From: Thermoanaerobacterales bacterium UBA4880
GTDB lineage: Bacteria; Bacillota; Thermoanaerobacteria; Thermoanaerobacterales; UBA4877
Assembly (NCBI GenBank): GCA_002399285.1
Contig: DHDI01000030.1
Coordinates: 1 to 41,391, forward strand
Direction: 5' to 3'
DNA length: 41,391 nt
Shown: piece after piece, positions 38,632-41,391 of the stretch
How the letters are laid out: every line of letters starts with the position of its first letter
Numbering within the stretch: the first letter of the stretch is position 1
Notes under the pieces: model-generated
Seen by the model: the letters and a program-made list of their open reading frames with translations, nothing else
What the model was told of the DNA's origin: nothing
Databases searched by the model: none
Made by a program: the position numbers and the translations under genes

Positions 38632-39785
38632 TTTATTTCATCTCCCTGTGAGGTGAAGATACCGACGATATGCGGCCTGGCCTGACTTATGCCGGCTATG
38701 ACCGCTACCCTCGCCCTGGTGACGAATATCTGCGTTCTGAATGAATATATCAGGGCGTCGCCCACATTCAAAACCCTGTCCTTGTCGATCACCGTGCCAT
38801 AGTAGTCTATAGAATCCGCCGGTGTCTGCAGAACGTCAAACTTCGCCTTGAGCCGGGGGCTGTATGCCGCCTTCATGTGAGAGCGGGGATAAAATCCTCC
38901 GCCGAACACATATGCCCTGTCGTCCAGCCTGTGTGAGACCTCCGTAACATAGACCATGGCCTGGCCCTCCGGCTCGCCGCCCTTCGCATGCAGCGGCGTG
39001 GTTCCGGTCAGGGCGTGGCCGGGCTCGCCATGGGTGACTCCCATCTGCCTTAACAGCGGTATGGAGGATACACATGTCGCGCTGGGGCCGTTTATCTGTT
39101 TGACATCTATGTCCATGGTCCGCAGCATTTTCGCCGCTCTATTAAGCACTCTCATATTTTCGGTGGGCTCTATCCTGCCGGTCTCATCACTATACAAAAA
39201 GCAGGGGAAGGACGTGACGCCCACGATCCTTACATTGCTCATCTTCGCTATTTCGCCTGCGGCCCGGCCGAGGCCGTCCAGCATTATCCCGCCTTCCTGT
39301 CCCGGGTATATATAGCTTCCGCCGTCTATCACCCTGAGAAGTATGTCCTGCACCATTCCCCTTTGGCGTGCTGCCTCGTCTATCCCGGCAGCCTTTTCAA
39401 CGCCGAAGCACGTCATGACCTCGGGATTCATATCCAGCGCCTCGTCCATATCCCTGTGTGCGATCTGCACAAGGTGTCCCAGATGTCCTATCCTTATGCC
39501 GTTTTCATGCAGCATACGCGCCTCGTCCATATCCACGGCCACGGCGCTTTCTATGCCGCCTTCCACCACAGCCCGGGAAATGGCGGGATTGCGCCCGAAC
39601 TGCTTGCTCATAAAATACAGCTTGACGCCGTATTCCTTACCGGCCCGGGCTAAAAACGACGCATTCTGCCTCACCATGTCCAGGTCCACGCAGTAGGTGT
39701 TGGGGCCGATATCCCCTTTGGCATGAAGGGAATATGCTGCATCTATCAGTCCCGGATTACTCTTTAATACCGCATCTATAAACAT
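38628..39785 (-). CDS. Alanine racemase-like PLP enzyme (YhfX type)
   Basis: 385 residues, fold-type III PLP enzyme, matching E. coli YhfX (about 387). The opening NTYCVDLDMVRQNASFLARA leads to LYFMSKQFGRNP, where Lys61 is the likely PLP lysine. Other conserved stretches are GIRIGHLGHLVQIAHRDMDE, a PGQEGGIMLDGLGRA loop, and INGPSATCVSSIPLLRQMGV then THGEPGHALTGTTP. YhfX proteins are distant from true alanine racemases, and their substrate is unknown to me. The start is the ATG five bases after AGGTG, just beyond the YhfS-like stop codon; the stop overlaps the YhfW-like start. Tight coupling implies the three enzymes act together. Confidence 0.88.
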   Translation of the reverse strand: MFIDAVLKSNPGLIDAAYSLHAKGDIGPNTYCVDLDMVRQNASFLARAGKEYGVKLYFMSKQFGRNPAISRAVVEGGIESAVAVDMDEARMLHENGIRIGHLGHLVQIAHRDMDEALDMNPEVMTCFGVEKAAGIDEAARQRGMVQDILLRVIDGGSYIYPGQEGGIMLDGLGRAAGEIAKMSNVRIVGVTSFPCFLYSDETGRIEPTENMRVLNRAAKMLRTMDIDVKQINGPSATCVSSIPLLRQMGVTHGEPGHALTGTTPLHAKGGEPEGQAMVYVTEVSHRLDDRAYVFGGGFYPRSHMKAAYSPRLKAKFDVLQTPADSIDYYGTVIDKDRVLNVGDALIYSFRTQIFVTRARVAVIAGISQARPHIVGIFTSQGDEIK

Positions 39786-39789
39786 GTCA

Positions 39790-40878
39790 TCACCTAGCCT
39801 TCTCAATAGCATCCTTCAATATCCTCAAAACCGTCCCGCTGCCCGACCTCATCGGACTCACCCTTATCATGTAATCCTTTATCTCGGGGTTTTCCTTAAT
39901 GAAGGTACCCGATGCCCTGTAGAGCATGGGAACGGCCTCATATCTCGATTCCGACCCTACGGGGTGCGTTGCCGCACCCAAATTGTCAGCCTGCTCTATC
40001 ACCTTGGCCGAAATAGGCTCATCCAGCTCCACAAGGATAGTCCGCGACTGGGCGTTGGCTATATACGCGGCCTTCGCTCCCTTTACCTCAGCATTATTTA
40101 CCGCATCCACTATCTTGGAGATCTCCTCGGCCTGTATGGCCACCATCACCGGCACATACACCATGGATCTTAAAGACTCCATGGCTTCATAGCCCTGTAC
40201 CTGTCCTCCGCCGGAGTAGTTCATCTCACGTATCCTGTCCGCAATGCCGCCGTCACAGATAACGCAGCCTATTCCCTCCGGTCCCAGCAGCTTGAAGCAG
40301 GAAAAACAGGATGCGTTGGCTCCCACCTGTGTTCCGATATGCCTTGTCTTTAAAACCGTATAGTTCTCATCGGTGACTATGGGTACGCCGGACACATTCC
40401 TTATGGCCGCAATGAGCCCGTACATATCGTACCTGTCGGAACCCTTCTGCCTGGAGTGCTGTATATATACCGTCTCTATGCCGTCCGTGAGAGCGCTTAT
40501 TACGGCCTGGGTGTCATTCATATCTGCCCTGACAAGCTCAAGGCCCATGTATTCCATCGTGGTGGCCGTCGTGGAGTACATCGGAGAGTCATGAACCAAT
40601 ACCCTGCCGCCGGGATGCAAAAGGGCCTGAAGGGCGGATCTTATCGTCCCGGTACCCGCGCCCCTCACCATCACGGCGTCCTGCGAACCAAAAAACTCGG
40701 CCAGGGTCTTCTCCACCTTTGCCGTAATGACCGGCCTGCCATACCCCGGCACCACGCCAAGGTCGCCCATGCTTAGAAATTCCCTTCCCGTAAAGTTATG
40801 AGTGATGACATCGATCAGTCTGAACTGTAACTCCTTTGCCTCTTCCAACGTCAAAGACTCCAAAGGAAATGTCTGCAT
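39790..40878 (-). CDS. Aminotransferase class V-like PLP enzyme (YhfS type)
   Basis: 362 residues, matching E. coli YhfS (about 361). Fold-type I PLP enzyme: VMVRGAGTGTIRSALQALLH (cofactor phosphate loop), HDSPMYSTTATTMEYMGLEL, VPIVTDENYTVLKT (aspartate to the pyridine nitrogen), and SCFSCFKLLGPEGIG with Lys196 as the Schiff-base lysine. SGGGQVQGYEAMESLRSMVY and a C-terminal small domain follow. Function of YhfS is not established; a lyase or aminotransferase on an amino acid or aminophosphonate-like compound is possible. The start is an ATG eight bases after GGGG; a GTG three codons earlier overlaps that site. It lies 93 bases after the PRD gene. Confidence 0.88.
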   Translation of the reverse strand: MQTFPLESLTLEEAKELQFRLIDVITHNFTGREFLSMGDLGVVPGYGRPVITAKVEKTLAEFFGSQDAVMVRGAGTGTIRSALQALLHPGGRVLVHDSPMYSTTATTMEYMGLELVRADMNDTQAVISALTDGIETVYIQHSRQKGSDRYDMYGLIAAIRNVSGVPIVTDENYTVLKTRHIGTQVGANASCFSCFKLLGPEGIGCVICDGGIADRIREMNYSGGGQVQGYEAMESLRSMVYVPVMVAIQAEEISKIVDAVNNAEVKGAKAAYIANAQSRTILVELDEPISAKVIEQADNLGAATHPVGSESRYEAVPMLYRASGTFIKENPEIKDYMIRVSPMRSGSGTVLRILKDAIEKAR

Positions 40879-40971
40879 ATTCTTCACCCCGAATGTCTGT
40901 GTTAGATTTATATAGTCATAAAGCTAAATCATATTTCGTAGACCATTTCAACTTATCTATTGTCATAATGT

Positions 40972-41337
40972 TTAATCACGCTTATTTTCTTTTTCCTTTA
41001 AATTTGAAACGTGTAAGAGTATATATCCCTTTTCACTCTCAGGCAACTTCTTATTTAATAAGTTTTCCATATACCCCACAAATTCACAGGCCAAGCCGTA
41101 ACCTTCGCTTGACCTTACCTCATCCATCATGGACTTGGGTAGGGCCGACACGTTCTCACCTCTGTCATTTCTATCAAGGCACATCGCAAGGTGTGTAATA
41201 AACATCTGACAACTATCAGAATCCACATTCACTTGTCTTTTGCTCAGCCAGTCCGCGGCTGCGAGAACCATTTGCTTCACGTCTTCCGAAATGACCTCGC
41301 CGTTTCTGAGTATCTCAATTCGTTCTTTTGCATTCAA
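40972..41337 (-). CDS. Stand-alone PRD-domain protein (YhfY type)
   Basis: 121 residues; E. coli YhfY has about 120. A single PTS regulation domain: QMFITHLAMCLDRNDRGENV holds the first conserved histidine and GYILLHVSNLKEKEN the second. It has no DNA-binding or PTS catalytic domain. In E. coli the equivalent gene lies beside yhfX and the putative regulator yhfZ, so it may link expression or enzyme activity to PTS phosphorylation. The start is uncertain: I prefer a TTG nine bases after GGAGG; a GTG and another TTG nearer to that site would add two or three residues. The upstream neighbour is outside the window. Confidence 0.75.
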   Translation of the reverse strand: MNAKERIEILRNGEVISEDVKQMVLAAADWLSKRQVNVDSDSCQMFITHLAMCLDRNDRGENVSALPKSMMDEVRSSEGYGLACEFVGYMENLLNKKLPESEKGYILLHVSNLKEKENKRD

Positions 41338-41391
41338 TGTCAACACCCTCCATCCAATATACAGAACTTTGTATGATCATATATCAAAATG

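Overview
The window reads as a chromosomal segment of a strictly anaerobic, Gram-positive Firmicute of the Clostridia type. The grounds are strong GGAGG/GGGGG ribosome binding sites, frequent TTG and GTG starts, mannose-family PTS operons with LevR-type sigma-54 activators, a CarD-like protein, and a ferredoxin-linked 2-oxoacid oxidoreductase. I cannot name the genus. Almost everything is on the minus strand; only the TetR-like and CarD-like regulator genes are on the plus strand. I saw no rRNA, tRNA, CRISPR array, phage block or intact transposon.

Layout from low to high coordinates. 1-752: end of a TDT-family transporter gene (cut by the window edge) and a C_GCAxxG_C_C cysteine protein. 964-2034: release factor 1 (prfA). 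2229-8968: PTS cluster 1, transcribed as LevR-like activator, SIS-domain sugar-phosphate enzyme, then IIA-IIB-IIC-IID. 9272-14295: an ABC efflux system (HlyD-like adaptor, FtsX/MacB permease, ATPase) with a divergent TetR regulator. 14344-23850: a peptide-use unit, transcribed as a PAS/AAA+ sigma-54 activator, an intracellular gamma-glutamyltransferase, and an Opp/Dpp importer (B, C, binding protein, D, F). 24121-24840: a CarD-like protein behind a structured leader. 24925-32730: PTS cluster 2, transcribed as LevR-like activator, IIA-IIC-IID-IIB, nagA and a DUF1275 membrane protein. 33153-37106: a three-gene oxidoreductase whose diagnostic residues are those of oxalate oxidoreductase, plus a GntR/FCD regulator. 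37414-41337: a unit matching E. coli yhfW, yhfX, yhfS and yhfY in size and type.

Three sigma-54 activators occur in about 26 kb. Each is followed, just beyond its own terminator, by a close match to the -24/-12 sigma-54 promoter in front of the operon it should control (6141-6156, 21667-21682, 29802-29817). The recurring plan is activator, terminator, sigma-54 promoter, catabolic operon. In cluster 1 the promoter is actually built into the terminator hairpin.

Most worth following up: the predicted oxalate oxidoreductase with a GntR-type operator in its leader, the yhf-type unit of unknown function, the sigma-54-controlled gamma-glutamyl peptide unit, the promoter-in-terminator arrangement, and the CarD leader RNA with two competing pairings.
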